Positions 29,346 to 38,210 of a stretch of 64,000 nucleotides of DNA are shown here, piece after piece. Position numbers and translations under genes: made by a program. The DNA comes from Hyphomicrobium sp. Lineage in GTDB: Bacteria; Pseudomonadota; Alphaproteobacteria; Rhizobiales; Hyphomicrobiaceae. The notes under the pieces were generated by a model, which worked only from the letters and a program-made list of their open reading frames with translations, ran no database searches and was not told the DNA's origin. Within the stretch, counting starts at the first letter, position 1. Every line of letters starts with the position of its first letter. The stretch spans positions 1 through 64,000 of the forward strand of contig JANXVY010000026.1 of NCBI GenBank assembly GCA_025351425.1. The letters are read 5' to 3'.

Positions 29346-30251
29346 ATGAAAACGCGCAAACTCTGGCTCGGCCTTGGCGCCGCAGCTCTTTCCTCCACCA
29401 TGACACCTGTAGCGCCGCAAGCGGCTTCGTCAGCAACCGCCATCGATGCAGCGGCGCAGGCCAGCCGTTGCCCGGCGCCGGCTCGAATGCAGCTTGCCGA
29501 GAACACGCAGCCGCCAGCCCATTCCCACGGCACGCCGGAGAAGGCTGCGAGCGGCGCGGAGGGCGGCGAAGGCGGCGAGGGCAGCCCCGCCGCGGCGGAT
29601 GCGGACGCCCGGCTCGAACCCAGCTTGCGGTTTTATCGCGATATTCAGCTCGTGCGGGGGCATCTGCTCGTCGGCGATGAGCTGATCAAGGCAGGACGCT
29701 GGGCCGACGCGCTGCCGCACTTCCTGCACCCGGTCGAGGAACTCTACGACAAGCTCGCACCTGTGCTTAAAGACATGAAACTCAAGCCGTTCCTCGCGCA
29801 ATTGAAGAGCCTCGCGCAGACGGTGAAGGCGAAAAACCAGGGGGCCTATGAAGCCGCGCTGACGGCGGTCGAAGGCCGGCTCGATCCGGTCGATGCAAGC
29901 ATGAAGGCCGCCAAGAAGGACTGGATGCCGTTCGCCGTTGAAACGGCGCTGGAAACCTTCCGCTCGTCGTATGGCGAGTATAGCGAGTCGATCGAGGGCG
30001 GTAAGTTCGCGAAGGCCGTCGAGTATCAGGACTCGCGCGGGTTCGTGTGGCAGGCGGAGCGGCTGATTGCGTCGGTTGCCGGGGAACTCGATGCCAAGCA
30101 TCCGGAGGCCGCCCAAAAGTTGCGGGCCGAACTCGCGGTGCTGAAAACGGCGTGGCCGGCCGTGCTACCGCCCGCGGCGCCGGTGCTGGATGCTTCTCAA
30201 GTTGCCGGCGCCATTTCCAAAATCGAACTGGCTTTGGGGAACGTCAAGTGA
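29346..30251 (+). CDS. Secreted helical protein paired with di-heme peroxidase
   Basis: This 301-residue protein has a signal peptide (MKTRKLWLGLGAAALSSTMT..) and a low-complexity linker with His and Gly/Glu (residues about 50-88). An alpha-helical domain of about 200 residues follows. That domain contains HPVE at 128-131, resembling the HxxE of imelysin/EfeO-type iron proteins, but I cannot confirm the fold. The stop overlaps the GTG start of the peroxidase gene, so the two are coupled and probably meet in the periplasm. Confidence 0.8.
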   Translation: MKTRKLWLGLGAAALSSTMTPVAPQAASSATAIDAAAQASRCPAPARMQLAENTQPPAHSHGTPEKAASGAEGGEGGEGSPAAADADARLEPSLRFYRDIQLVRGHLLVGDELIKAGRWADALPHFLHPVEELYDKLAPVLKDMKLKPFLAQLKSLAQTVKAKNQGAYEAALTAVEGRLDPVDASMKAAKKDWMPFAVETALETFRSSYGEYSESIEGGKFAKAVEYQDSRGFVWQAERLIASVAGELDAKHPEAAQKLRAELAVLKTAWPAVLPPAAPVLDASQVAGAISKIELALGNVK

Positions 30252-31627
30252 ACTTGAGCGTGACGGCTTCCGGGCTGGGCCTTGCGGCGCTGGCGGCTTG
30301 GTTGCTGGCGGGTGCGCTCGCCGCTGGCGATGCGGGGCAGTCCTTAGACGCTGGCAATGCTCCCCCGGCTGACGCGAGGGCGGCCTTTGCCCGTCCGGAG
30401 GGACTGCCTGCGGGGGCCGCGCCGCTTTCGCCCGCCGTGGTGGATCTCGGCCGCCTCCTGTTCAACGACACGCGGCTGTCGGGCGACGGCACGCTCGCGT
30501 GCGCAAGCTGCCATCAGGCGCAACTCGCCTTCACCGATGGACAAGCTTTGCACGCGGGGCGCAACGGAAAGCCGCTCGCCCGGCACACGCCGCACCTGTG
30601 GAACCTGGCCTGGAGCGAGACGCTGTTCTGGGATGGTCGTGCGAAATCCCTCGAAGCGCAGGCGCGCGGCCCGGTCGAGAACCCGCAGGAAATGGCCGGC
30701 TCCATGGCGACGGCGGTTTTACGGCTGAAGGCCGACCCTGCCATGGTGGCTTCGTTCGCGCGGGCATTTCCGGGCCGCACAGCCGTCGACGAGATCAGCG
30801 TCACCGAGGCGATCGGTGCTTTCGAGCGCGGGCTCGTCTCTCCCATCACGCGGTTCGACCGCTGGGTCACGGGGGACGAGACCGCGCTCGACCGAGACGA
30901 GAAGGCGGGGTTCGCGCTGTTCACCGGCAAGGCACAATGCACCGCGTGTCACTCCAGCTGGCGGTTTACGGACGAAGCGTTCCACGACATCGGGCTGCCG
31001 GATACGGGCGATCTCGGCCGGGGTGCGCAACTTCAACTTCCCGCCGCCAATCATGGGTTCAAGACGCCCTCGTTGCGCGAACTCGCGTGGACGGCGCCCT
31101 ACATGCACGATGGCTCGCTTCCGACGCTGGAGGCGGTCATCGAACACTACGCCGGCGGCGTCGCCCGGCGGCCGACGCTTTCCAAGGACATGCCGCCGGT
31201 GCTCGCACTCACGGCCGAGGAGCGTCAGCAGCTGGTCGCTTTCCTGGGCGCGCTGTCGAGCGAGGAACCGCCGCGGCCGCCGCAAACCCTTCCCAAGGTC
31301 GAGCTGTCGAGCCCGGATGCACAGACCGCACCTGTCGCTGCGACCACTATCAGCCAGAAAGACAAGCGGTTTACGCCCGGCCGGGTGAAGATCGCCGCGG
31401 GGCAGAGCCTTACGATCGTCAACGACGACAAGCGCACCCACAACGTGCGCATCGACGATCCCCGCTTGACGTTCACGTCTAACGCGCAGGAGGCGGGCGA
31501 CAGCGTCGTGATTGCGTTCCCCGAGCCCGGGCGGTTCGGCATCATCTGTTCGATTCACCCTGCGATGAAGCTCGACGTGACGGTCGAGCGCCAGCAATCC
31601 TTGCTCCAGCACGGCCCCAAACCGTAG
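30248..31627 (+). CDS. Di-heme cytochrome c peroxidase (MauG-like) fused to amicyanin-like cupredoxin
   Basis: The 459-residue periplasmic protein begins with a signal peptide (MNLSVTASGLGLAALAAWLLAGALAA). Two heme sites follow: CASCH (C85, C88, H89) and CTACH (C231, C234, H235), with M286 in APYMHDG as the likely distal ligand, the CcpA/MauG plan. Residues about 370-450 form a cupredoxin with H398, C434, H437 and M440, matching the C-x2-H-x2-M spacing of amicyanin. Fusion of a peroxidase with its possible copper electron donor is unusual. The GTG start overlaps the preceding stop, with GGGGA eight bases upstream. Confidence 0.9.
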   Translation: MNLSVTASGLGLAALAAWLLAGALAAGDAGQSLDAGNAPPADARAAFARPEGLPAGAAPLSPAVVDLGRLLFNDTRLSGDGTLACASCHQAQLAFTDGQALHAGRNGKPLARHTPHLWNLAWSETLFWDGRAKSLEAQARGPVENPQEMAGSMATAVLRLKADPAMVASFARAFPGRTAVDEISVTEAIGAFERGLVSPITRFDRWVTGDETALDRDEKAGFALFTGKAQCTACHSSWRFTDEAFHDIGLPDTGDLGRGAQLQLPAANHGFKTPSLRELAWTAPYMHDGSLPTLEAVIEHYAGGVARRPTLSKDMPPVLALTAEERQQLVAFLGALSSEEPPRPPQTLPKVELSSPDAQTAPVAATTISQKDKRFTPGRVKIAAGQSLTIVNDDKRTHNVRIDDPRLTFTSNAQEAGDSVVIAFPEPGRFGIICSIHPAMKLDVTVERQQSLLQHGPKP

Positions 31628-31659
31628 CGCGTGTTCACGCTCTATTGAGACCGCCCGCT

Positions 31660-34600
31660 CTAGTTCGGCTTGGCGGGGGGCGCGAGAGGGATAGGGCCGT
31701 TGGCTGCGACGAGCGCACGCAAGTGAGCGTTGGCTGCGTCACGGATCTGGTCGAGACCATCATCGGTAAAGGCCCTCGGCTTGTCGCTGCCGATCGGCAT
31801 CTTGCTTTCGATATCGAGGAGCCAGCCGCGGGCGGCGCGCGCGGGCGCACTCGACGGGGCCTGGGCGATCGCGCGTTCCAGCGCCAGAAGGGTCCGATAA
31901 TCGGTGATCGCCTCGTGGTAGCGCGCGAGGTCGAGGGTGATGCGCAAGCGTCCGTCGGGGTGGGTCCACAGGGCTGCATACTCGTCCTCGCGGCCATCGA
32001 GGCCATACCAGGGATCGGCCTGGACGACGCTGAAGGCGAACTGCAGGTGTCCCTGGCAGCCCAGGTCGCGCATCTTGAACAGGTAGACGCCGCGCTCGTA
32101 GCGGGACTCGTGGTTGTAAAACGTGCATTCGCTGCCGCGTTGCTGGATGAAATTGATCGCGGCTTCACTATGGGCGTTGACGAACAATTTCGTCACCTCG
32201 CCGGCCAGTTCGCGGGCTGCGTCCTTGCGAACGTCGAGCAGGCTCGTGAAGACGCCCGTGCGCACGCCGGGACGGGCTTTCTTGATGGCGCGGGCGCCAG
32301 CCACGATATTAGCAATCGCGGCCTCGCCCGGCTCGTCACCCAGAATATGGAGCAGCGGCAGGCCTTTGATTTGGGCACGCTTGGCTTCGAGCGCGCCCAG
32401 GATATCGTCGATGACGACTTCGAACGGCTTATTCAAGCGGCCGAGCGTATCCTGAGGCGGTGTGAGTTGCAGCCCTTCCAGTTCCAATCCGGCGTAGGTT
32501 GCGACCTCGCCGCCGAAATGGGGGGTGATCAGCTCCATCGACCGGACGTAGTCGCGCAGGTCCAGTTTGGGGTGACCGTTCTCGTAGCCGGCAAATGCGA
32601 TGGGGCCGAGACCGCCTGTCACGGCCGTCATGCCGTAGCGGCGTAGCATGGCGACCGACTGGATCGTCTCGCGGAAGCGCTTGGCTGCGACTTCAGGATA
32701 GGTCGTGCTGGGATAGCTTGGGGCGATCCCCAGATAGCCGATTGGAACGTCGGCATCGGGCAATCGCCAAGGGAGGACATCGACCTTGACGGTCATTGCG
32801 TGCTCGCGGCCGCCGGCAAACCGCAAGGTCACTTTACCCTCCCGCACACCCGGCGCCGCCGTGCCCGACGCGGCCACGTCCAGCCATAACCGGTAGCTGC
32901 GGCCCGCTTTCATACGAAGCGGGGCCGCGGGCGACACATCGAGGGGATCGAGGATGCGAGGCAGGTTGGAATAGACCGACCCATCCGACGTCATCCGCTT
33001 GATTTTGTTGCGGACCCGGTAGGACGTCACACCGAGCCCCGTGCCTGGCAGAGAAACATCAACAGCTTCGAGATCGAGGTCTTCGCCGGCATAGAGCCCG
33101 ACCGTCAGAGGGGCGAACTCGCCCAGGGCAACTGTCGCGCCCGGCGTGGCCGCCAGCTCGGCGGCGGCGGGCCATTCGTTGGGCGCGATATCGAGCGAGG
33201 GGCTGCGCGAGAACACCCACAGCTTGCCGTCGAGGGCATTGGCGGGCGGCGGCGGCACCGCCGGCAGCGGCGGAATGAGCTGGTGGGATTCCTGATCGAA
33301 CTGGTCGTGGAGGCGCTCGTTGAGGTGGGCGATGAATTTCGCGCCCTCGGCTGCTTTCGCCACCGGGTAAATCACCAAGGCCGAAAGCGTCGTCGCGTAG
33401 GGATCGGAGTGGCTCTCGAAGCGGATCTTGAGCTGCCCTTGCTCAACGGCCGCATTGAACTCTATCGGGCGGTAGCGGGCCTTGATGTAGCGCGACCAGA
33501 TATCGTCGCCGGGCCAATCCTCGTCGCTGGCGTGGCGGTAGTATTTCTCGAAAAACTCCGCTGCGGTTGGCTTTTCGTCGAGCACGAGCTTACCGCCGGC
33601 GAAGATCTGGCGACTGCGCCAGCTCGGATAATAATCCCAGTAGCCGGGGTCTTCGACCATCATCCAGACGTGGTAGTCGCCGTCGGGCAGATCGAAATCC
33701 AGCCCGCCGCGGGTGAAGGAAATCCAGTCGCGAAAGAGGTTGTCGGGATGGCGGCGGTCCTCGACCTTGGCGATCACGGTTTCGGGCGCGAGGCCCCAGC
33801 CACGGGATTTGCGGTACTGGCTCGAGGCCGTCAGCGGGATGAAGCCTGACATCACCGGACTGGAGGCGGGGCCTGCGTCGAGCGCGATCAATTCGGGGAA
33901 CGCCGTCGTGTCGGCCGGCTCCTGCTCGATGCGCACGTTGTCGATCAAAAGTTCGCTCTGCGAGCCTGCGAACACGAGCTTTTCGACGCCAGCCAGATTA
34001 AGCCGCGCCCGGTCACCAATGGTCGACTTTTCGCCGACGAAGATCTGCAACGGCATCTGCTGCTTGGAGCGGCCGGGCGGGGCCTGGATCGTCCAGTTGA
34101 CCCGCGACCAATATCCCGTGGTCTTGTCGTCCCAGACCTCGACCACGACTTGCTGCGGCTTGGCGGTCGGATTGATCACCTCGAAGCGTAGCCAATCGTA
34201 GCCGCGCCAGTCCCGCGGGATGGCTTGCGCCGACGATTTCGCGAAGATGTATTGCTCGGGCGGGAGCACGTTTGCGCCCGGATTGGCCTGCAGCTGGGAT
34301 GCGATTTCGCGCGAGGGCCAGGAGAAAACGGTGCTGCGCTCGAACGCCTTCACATCCACCGGCTGCTTTGGCTGGCTGGCGGCGAACTTGCTCAGGTCGA
34401 CTGCAGCTAAGCGATGGCAGACCTCACGGGCGGAAAACGGCCCGCTACGGCAGTAGCCGGCGAGCAGGCTGTCTTCAATGGTGACGGGCGGTTCGTAGGT
34501 CAAGGGGGCGGACGCGACTGGGGCCACCTCGAAACGGTCGGGCTCGCTCGCGCAATTGCCGATCGGTTCGAGCTTGGGTTCGGCGACAAAGACGATGCCT

Positions 34601-35094
34601 GAACCGATGTTGAAAAAATAGATGATGGCTTCGCCTTCGGTCTCGGCGGTGAAAACCATCTCGACTTGACGCCAATCTGTCGCCGCCTTGAAGACCGGAC
34701 GGCTCACATCGCGGCCGCCCTTGAACGAGATCAGGACGGTCGCGGCCTGGTCCCATTCGTGGGGGTGCAGTTCGAAGCCCGCCATCGTTGCGCTCAAGCG
34801 GTACGAGCAGCGCGTCAGGGTCACGGTCTGGAAGATCGCCTGCTTCGCCGGGCCGGTGTTCGCCAACATAACGGCCTTCGCGCCGTTGTAGGTCACCTCG
34901 TCGGGGGTCATGCGGGCGTCGCCGTACCACACGAAGGAGGTCCAGCCCGCCAACGCTCCGCTGGTCTGGTGCTCGCTGAAGCCCGCGTTGGCCAGCAGCT
35001 GCCTTTCGGCACTCGAGGGGGACAGTCCCAGCAGGGTTGCGACGGCGATCAACCAAAGCTGCCGGCACCACGACAGGAAGAAGAGATTTTGCAT
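31660..35094 (-). CDS. Large secreted protein, probable polysaccharide-acting (DUF4091-like C-terminus)
   Basis: This 1144-residue protein has a Sec signal (MQNLFFLSWCRQLWLIAVATLLGLSPSSA). The N-terminal half contains beta-sandwich, carbohydrate-binding-like segments (ANAGFSEHQTSGALAGW; DWRGYDWLRFEVINPT). The C-terminal third looks like a barrel domain of the DUF4091 type, with candidate acidic residues in LPLLHILGDEPGEA. GAGGAG lies seven bases before the ATG at 35094. It is the first secreted product in the EPS block and probably modifies or cuts the polysaccharide. Family assignment of the catalytic part is tentative. Confidence 0.7.
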   Translation of the reverse strand: MQNLFFLSWCRQLWLIAVATLLGLSPSSAERQLLANAGFSEHQTSGALAGWTSFVWYGDARMTPDEVTYNGAKAVMLANTGPAKQAIFQTVTLTRCSYRLSATMAGFELHPHEWDQAATVLISFKGGRDVSRPVFKAATDWRQVEMVFTAETEGEAIIYFFNIGSGIVFVAEPKLEPIGNCASEPDRFEVAPVASAPLTYEPPVTIEDSLLAGYCRSGPFSAREVCHRLAAVDLSKFAASQPKQPVDVKAFERSTVFSWPSREIASQLQANPGANVLPPEQYIFAKSSAQAIPRDWRGYDWLRFEVINPTAKPQQVVVEVWDDKTTGYWSRVNWTIQAPPGRSKQQMPLQIFVGEKSTIGDRARLNLAGVEKLVFAGSQSELLIDNVRIEQEPADTTAFPELIALDAGPASSPVMSGFIPLTASSQYRKSRGWGLAPETVIAKVEDRRHPDNLFRDWISFTRGGLDFDLPDGDYHVWMMVEDPGYWDYYPSWRSRQIFAGGKLVLDEKPTAAEFFEKYYRHASDEDWPGDDIWSRYIKARYRPIEFNAAVEQGQLKIRFESHSDPYATTLSALVIYPVAKAAEGAKFIAHLNERLHDQFDQESHQLIPPLPAVPPPPANALDGKLWVFSRSPSLDIAPNEWPAAAELAATPGATVALGEFAPLTVGLYAGEDLDLEAVDVSLPGTGLGVTSYRVRNKIKRMTSDGSVYSNLPRILDPLDVSPAAPLRMKAGRSYRLWLDVAASGTAAPGVREGKVTLRFAGGREHAMTVKVDVLPWRLPDADVPIGYLGIAPSYPSTTYPEVAAKRFRETIQSVAMLRRYGMTAVTGGLGPIAFAGYENGHPKLDLRDYVRSMELITPHFGGEVATYAGLELEGLQLTPPQDTLGRLNKPFEVVIDDILGALEAKRAQIKGLPLLHILGDEPGEAAIANIVAGARAIKKARPGVRTGVFTSLLDVRKDAARELAGEVTKLFVNAHSEAAINFIQQRGSECTFYNHESRYERGVYLFKMRDLGCQGHLQFAFSVVQADPWYGLDGREDEYAALWTHPDGRLRITLDLARYHEAITDYRTLLALERAIAQAPSSAPARAARGWLLDIESKMPIGSDKPRAFTDDGLDQIRDAANAHLRALVAANGPIPLAPPAKPN

Positions 35095-35148
35095 TTCGGG
35101 CTCCTCGCCGGCCTCGTTCGATCTCGTCCCGCCGACGGCCATCCGCGG

Positions 35149-36372
35149 TCAGGATTGCGACGCGACCGCACCCGATTGATAGATGATCTTGGCTGCGACA
35201 CGTTCCGCCTGATCCCATTTCGAGCGCTGCCACTGGCCGGCCTTGAACCCGAACAGGAACTTTACGGTGCCGATGAGCGAGGCCGCCAGACCTTCCAGAA
35301 CGTAACCGATCTTCAGCAGCAACCGCGGTGCGCCGCGCAGTTCACGGACGTGGAACGCCAGCAATGCTGCGGCTGCAAGCCCCAAGGTTGCAAGCACGCC
35401 CAGCAGCGGCGAGTTCAGCACCGCCAGCAGATAGACAGATACGGCTGCGACCGCCGCCAGCAAGGGCACGAAGGGGCGCATGCCCTTGCCCGATACGAAC
35501 ATGAATGCCAGCCAGAAGCGGCGCGGATCGGCAAGCTTCAGCAAGGCCAACGTCTGCTGCATGTTGCCGGCGCTCAAACGCATGCGGCGGCGGAATTCCT
35601 GGACGCCATGGGTCGTTTCCATTTCGACCGCGACGATACCGGAATCGTAGATACCGCGATACCCTTGAGCCACGATCCGCAGCGGCAGGATATAGTCGTC
35701 GTTGATGGTGTCTGCCGGCAAGGGTTGCCAGAGTGCGCGCCGGAAGAGATAGAGCGCACCGTGCCCGCCAATCGCCGAGTCCAGCCGGGTCTCTAGCGCC
35801 TTCACCTTAGTCAGGTAGTTGATATACACCTGCTCGCCGACGCTGCCGGATTCGAGCAGGCGATAGGTCGGGAACACAACGCCGATGCGGGGATCGGCGA
35901 AATGCGCCACGGCCTTCTTGATCGCATCGGGCGAAAAGAACGCGGACGCATCGCTGAGCGCCACCAGCGGAGATGCGATGGCTGCAATCTGGTCGTTCAG
36001 AACCGCGACTTTGCCGATATTGCGGGGGTAGGATACGATGGTCAGGTCGAGGCCGGAGCCCTCGGCAACGGCTGCCGCTCGGGCGACGCTTTCGGTTTGA
36101 TCGCGGCAGCCGTCAAGGGCAAGGCGGACATGCAGCCTCTCCCGCGGGTAATCGATCGCGCTCAAGTCCTGGATCTTGCGCGCGATGATCTTCTCTTCGT
36201 TGTAGGCGGGAACGACGATCGTGATATCGGGCCAATCGGTGAGTGCTGCTGCCGGCACCGGGTCCTTGCCGTAGCGGCTGGCTGCCCATTCCAGAATCAA
36301 CGGATAGACAACGAGGTGATAGGCGATCGCCGCCACCGACGCGATCAACGCAAACCAAAGCAGCGCACTCAT
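35149..36372 (-). CDS. Membrane glycosyltransferase family 2
   Basis: This 407-residue GT2 enzyme has one N-terminal membrane helix and two or three C-terminal helices, the layout of processive synthases such as IcaA or HasA. Motifs visible are VVPAYNEE, the nucleotide-binding aspartate in LALDGCRDQT, SDAS, and NDDYILPLR. EFRRRMRLSAGN stands at the place of the Q-x-x-R-W motif, which is incomplete, so it may add single sugars rather than a polymer. It is 33 bases downstream of the GT4 gene on the same strand. Confidence 0.9.
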   Translation of the reverse strand: MSALLWFALIASVAAIAYHLVVYPLILEWAASRYGKDPVPAAALTDWPDITIVVPAYNEEKIIARKIQDLSAIDYPRERLHVRLALDGCRDQTESVARAAAVAEGSGLDLTIVSYPRNIGKVAVLNDQIAAIASPLVALSDASAFFSPDAIKKAVAHFADPRIGVVFPTYRLLESGSVGEQVYINYLTKVKALETRLDSAIGGHGALYLFRRALWQPLPADTINDDYILPLRIVAQGYRGIYDSGIVAVEMETTHGVQEFRRRMRLSAGNMQQTLALLKLADPRRFWLAFMFVSGKGMRPFVPLLAAVAAVSVYLLAVLNSPLLGVLATLGLAAAALLAFHVRELRGAPRLLLKIGYVLEGLAASLIGTVKFLFGFKAGQWQRSKWDQAERVAAKIIYQSGAVASQS

Positions 36373-36405
36373 GTCGTCTCTCCCGCTCTCATCTACTGAG
36401 CGATC

Positions 36406-37488
36406 TCAAGCTGCGGTGGCCTGTTCTTCTCGAGGGGGCAGGGCACAACCGGCTTTCTGGTATGCTTCGAGAAGGCGCGGGAGTATGGCGTCTTCCGAAA
36501 AATGATCGCGCACGAATGTCCAGCACGACCGCCGGAGCCGGCGTTGGGCCTCGGCGTCGAGGCTTGCCCACTCCTTGACCGCGCGCAGGCCCGATTCGAC
36601 ATCGCCGCGCGGGAACAACCACCCGCTCGTGCCTGGAACGACCAACGTCGGGACACCACCGACGGGGGTCGCCGCGACCGGAACGCCGGCCGAAAGCGAT
36701 TCCAGCGCCGCCAACGGCAGGCCTTCGGAATTGGACGGCATGAGGAGCAGGCCCAGAGATGCCCATACCGGCGCCATGTCGCCGACCGCGCCGTGAAAAG
36801 TGACCTTGGCCCCATATTTTTCCTCAAGTCCGCGGCGCAAAGGTCCGTCGCCGTAGACGTGCCACTCGAGATCGGGGGGGCCGGCCAGAGCGATTTCACA
36901 GAAAACTTCAGGGGCCTTTTGTTCGATCAGGCGGCCGACCAGCCCGACGCGGCGTGGCAACGGCGACATGGATACGGCCGCCGAGGTCTGAATAAAGTTG
37001 GGAATCGTCGGGGCGCCAAAAGCTACTTTCCGGCCGATTTCTTCGGAGACCGAAATGCGGTGGCTCAGCGGGGCCGAATAGTTGTCCAGAAAATAATACA
37101 TGCTGACTGGAAATTTCGCCTTTTCGGGCGAATGGAACGACGCCAAATGCGGAATACCAGCGAGCCGCGCGGCGATGCGGCCCAGAATATTCGCCTTATA
37201 GCCATGGGTGTGCAAAAGTGCGGGGCGATGGGCGCGCAGGCTTTTCAAGAGACCAGTGAAGGTTCCATCGAGAATTCGCAAGGGCGCGTTGGCCGCTTTC
37301 AGCTGCGCCATCAGCGCGTTCTGGCCGCGATCCTCGTAGAGCACAAACTCGGCGGGGATCGCACGACGGTTGAGCGCGATGGTCAGGCTCTGGACGTGGC
37401 GCTCGATGCCGCCGTAGGGGGCTGCATCAATCAAAAGCCAAATGGACCGCGCAGAACCGTATGGTGTCGTCGTGCCGCGGTTTGCCAT
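36406..37488 (-). CDS. Glycosyltransferase family 4
   Basis: The protein has 360 residues from the ATG at 37488. A GTG at 37497 overlaps the stop of the preceding gene and is an alternative start. It has the GT-B fold motifs LLIDAAPYGGIERHVQSL near the N-terminus and NSEGLPLAALESLSAGVPVAATPVGG (the E-x7-E donor site) in the C-terminal half. It should transfer a sugar to the lipid-linked EPS repeat unit at the cytoplasmic face. Donor and acceptor are unknown. Confidence 0.92.
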   Translation of the reverse strand: MANRGTTTPYGSARSIWLLIDAAPYGGIERHVQSLTIALNRRAIPAEFVLYEDRGQNALMAQLKAANAPLRILDGTFTGLLKSLRAHRPALLHTHGYKANILGRIAARLAGIPHLASFHSPEKAKFPVSMYYFLDNYSAPLSHRISVSEEIGRKVAFGAPTIPNFIQTSAAVSMSPLPRRVGLVGRLIEQKAPEVFCEIALAGPPDLEWHVYGDGPLRRGLEEKYGAKVTFHGAVGDMAPVWASLGLLLMPSNSEGLPLAALESLSAGVPVAATPVGGVPTLVVPGTSGWLFPRGDVESGLRAVKEWASLDAEAQRRLRRSCWTFVRDHFSEDAILPRLLEAYQKAGCALPPREEQATAA

Positions 37489-37493
37489 GGTGT

Positions 37494-38126
37494 TCACGTA
37501 ACCTGCAGAGACTGGGCAGACTGGATGTTCTTGTAAAAGCGCTTCCCCAAAAATGGGACGAACCACGTCATCTTGTAAACGGCGCGGGCCAGCGCCTCGC
37601 TTAGCGGAGGGCTGAACTCCTGGTCCAGCACCGTGCCGACGATCTTGACGCCTGCTGCGGTCAGCATGTCATAGGCCTGTACGATCTCGGGGGCTGCAAC
37701 CTTGTCTGATACACACAGCAGCAAGACGCCGTCGCAGGCGCGGGCGATCGTGACGGCGTTGAGATCGCCGCTGTTGTCGAGCACGGCAGGAAGGTCGACG
37801 AAAACCGCGTCGTAGGACTGTGCCGCGGTCGCGAAGGCCGCCTTGAGCGCGACCGGATTGTGGAATGGGAAGGAGATACCTGACACCCCATCGCGGCCCG
37901 CGACGTCGTAACCGGCCGCGTCCGGAATGCCGGCGGGGTCGCCTAGCGACAGCAGCAACGCTCGCTGACCGGCTTCGACGGAAGCTTCGGCCAGCGCCCG
38001 CGCAAGCCGGAGTACGCCGCTTGCCGGTACCGGACTGACGATGCCGATGATCGTCAGAGCCTGCTCGCTCAGGACCAGTCTCGCCTGGCGGACTTCAGCC
38101 AGCCATTCGGCAGATTGGGTTTCCAT
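37494..38126 (-). CDS. CpsD/BY-kinase-like protein with lost Walker A
   Basis: The 210-residue protein has the ParA/MinD-like fold of bacterial tyrosine kinases that control polysaccharide chain length. Walker B (YDAVFVDLPAVLD) and the ILLCVSDKV-like strand are present. The P-loop, however, reads SPVPASGVLRLA and lacks the lysine and GKT/GKS, and there is no tyrosine-rich tail. It is therefore probably catalytically dead and regulatory. The gene lies between the Wza-like exporter and the GT4 gene in the EPS operon. Confidence 0.78.
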   Translation of the reverse strand: METQSAEWLAEVRQARLVLSEQALTIIGIVSPVPASGVLRLARALAEASVEAGQRALLLSLGDPAGIPDAAGYDVAGRDGVSGISFPFHNPVALKAAFATAAQSYDAVFVDLPAVLDNSGDLNAVTIARACDGVLLLCVSDKVAAPEIVQAYDMLTAAGVKIVGTVLDQEFSPPLSEALARAVYKMTWFVPFLGKRFYKNIQSAQSLQVT

Positions 38127-38210
38127 GGGATTCCTTAGGTCTGCGCGTTTAGGTTTTCGCTTTGGAGCGGCTTTTCAAGCCAAACCGCATCACACTTCAG
38201 CTAAACCGGC

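Noticed and set aside
30047-30247. Upstream extension of the peroxidase frame
   Set aside because: It lies inside the preceding gene. The GTG at 30248 gives a proper signal peptide and stop-start overlap.
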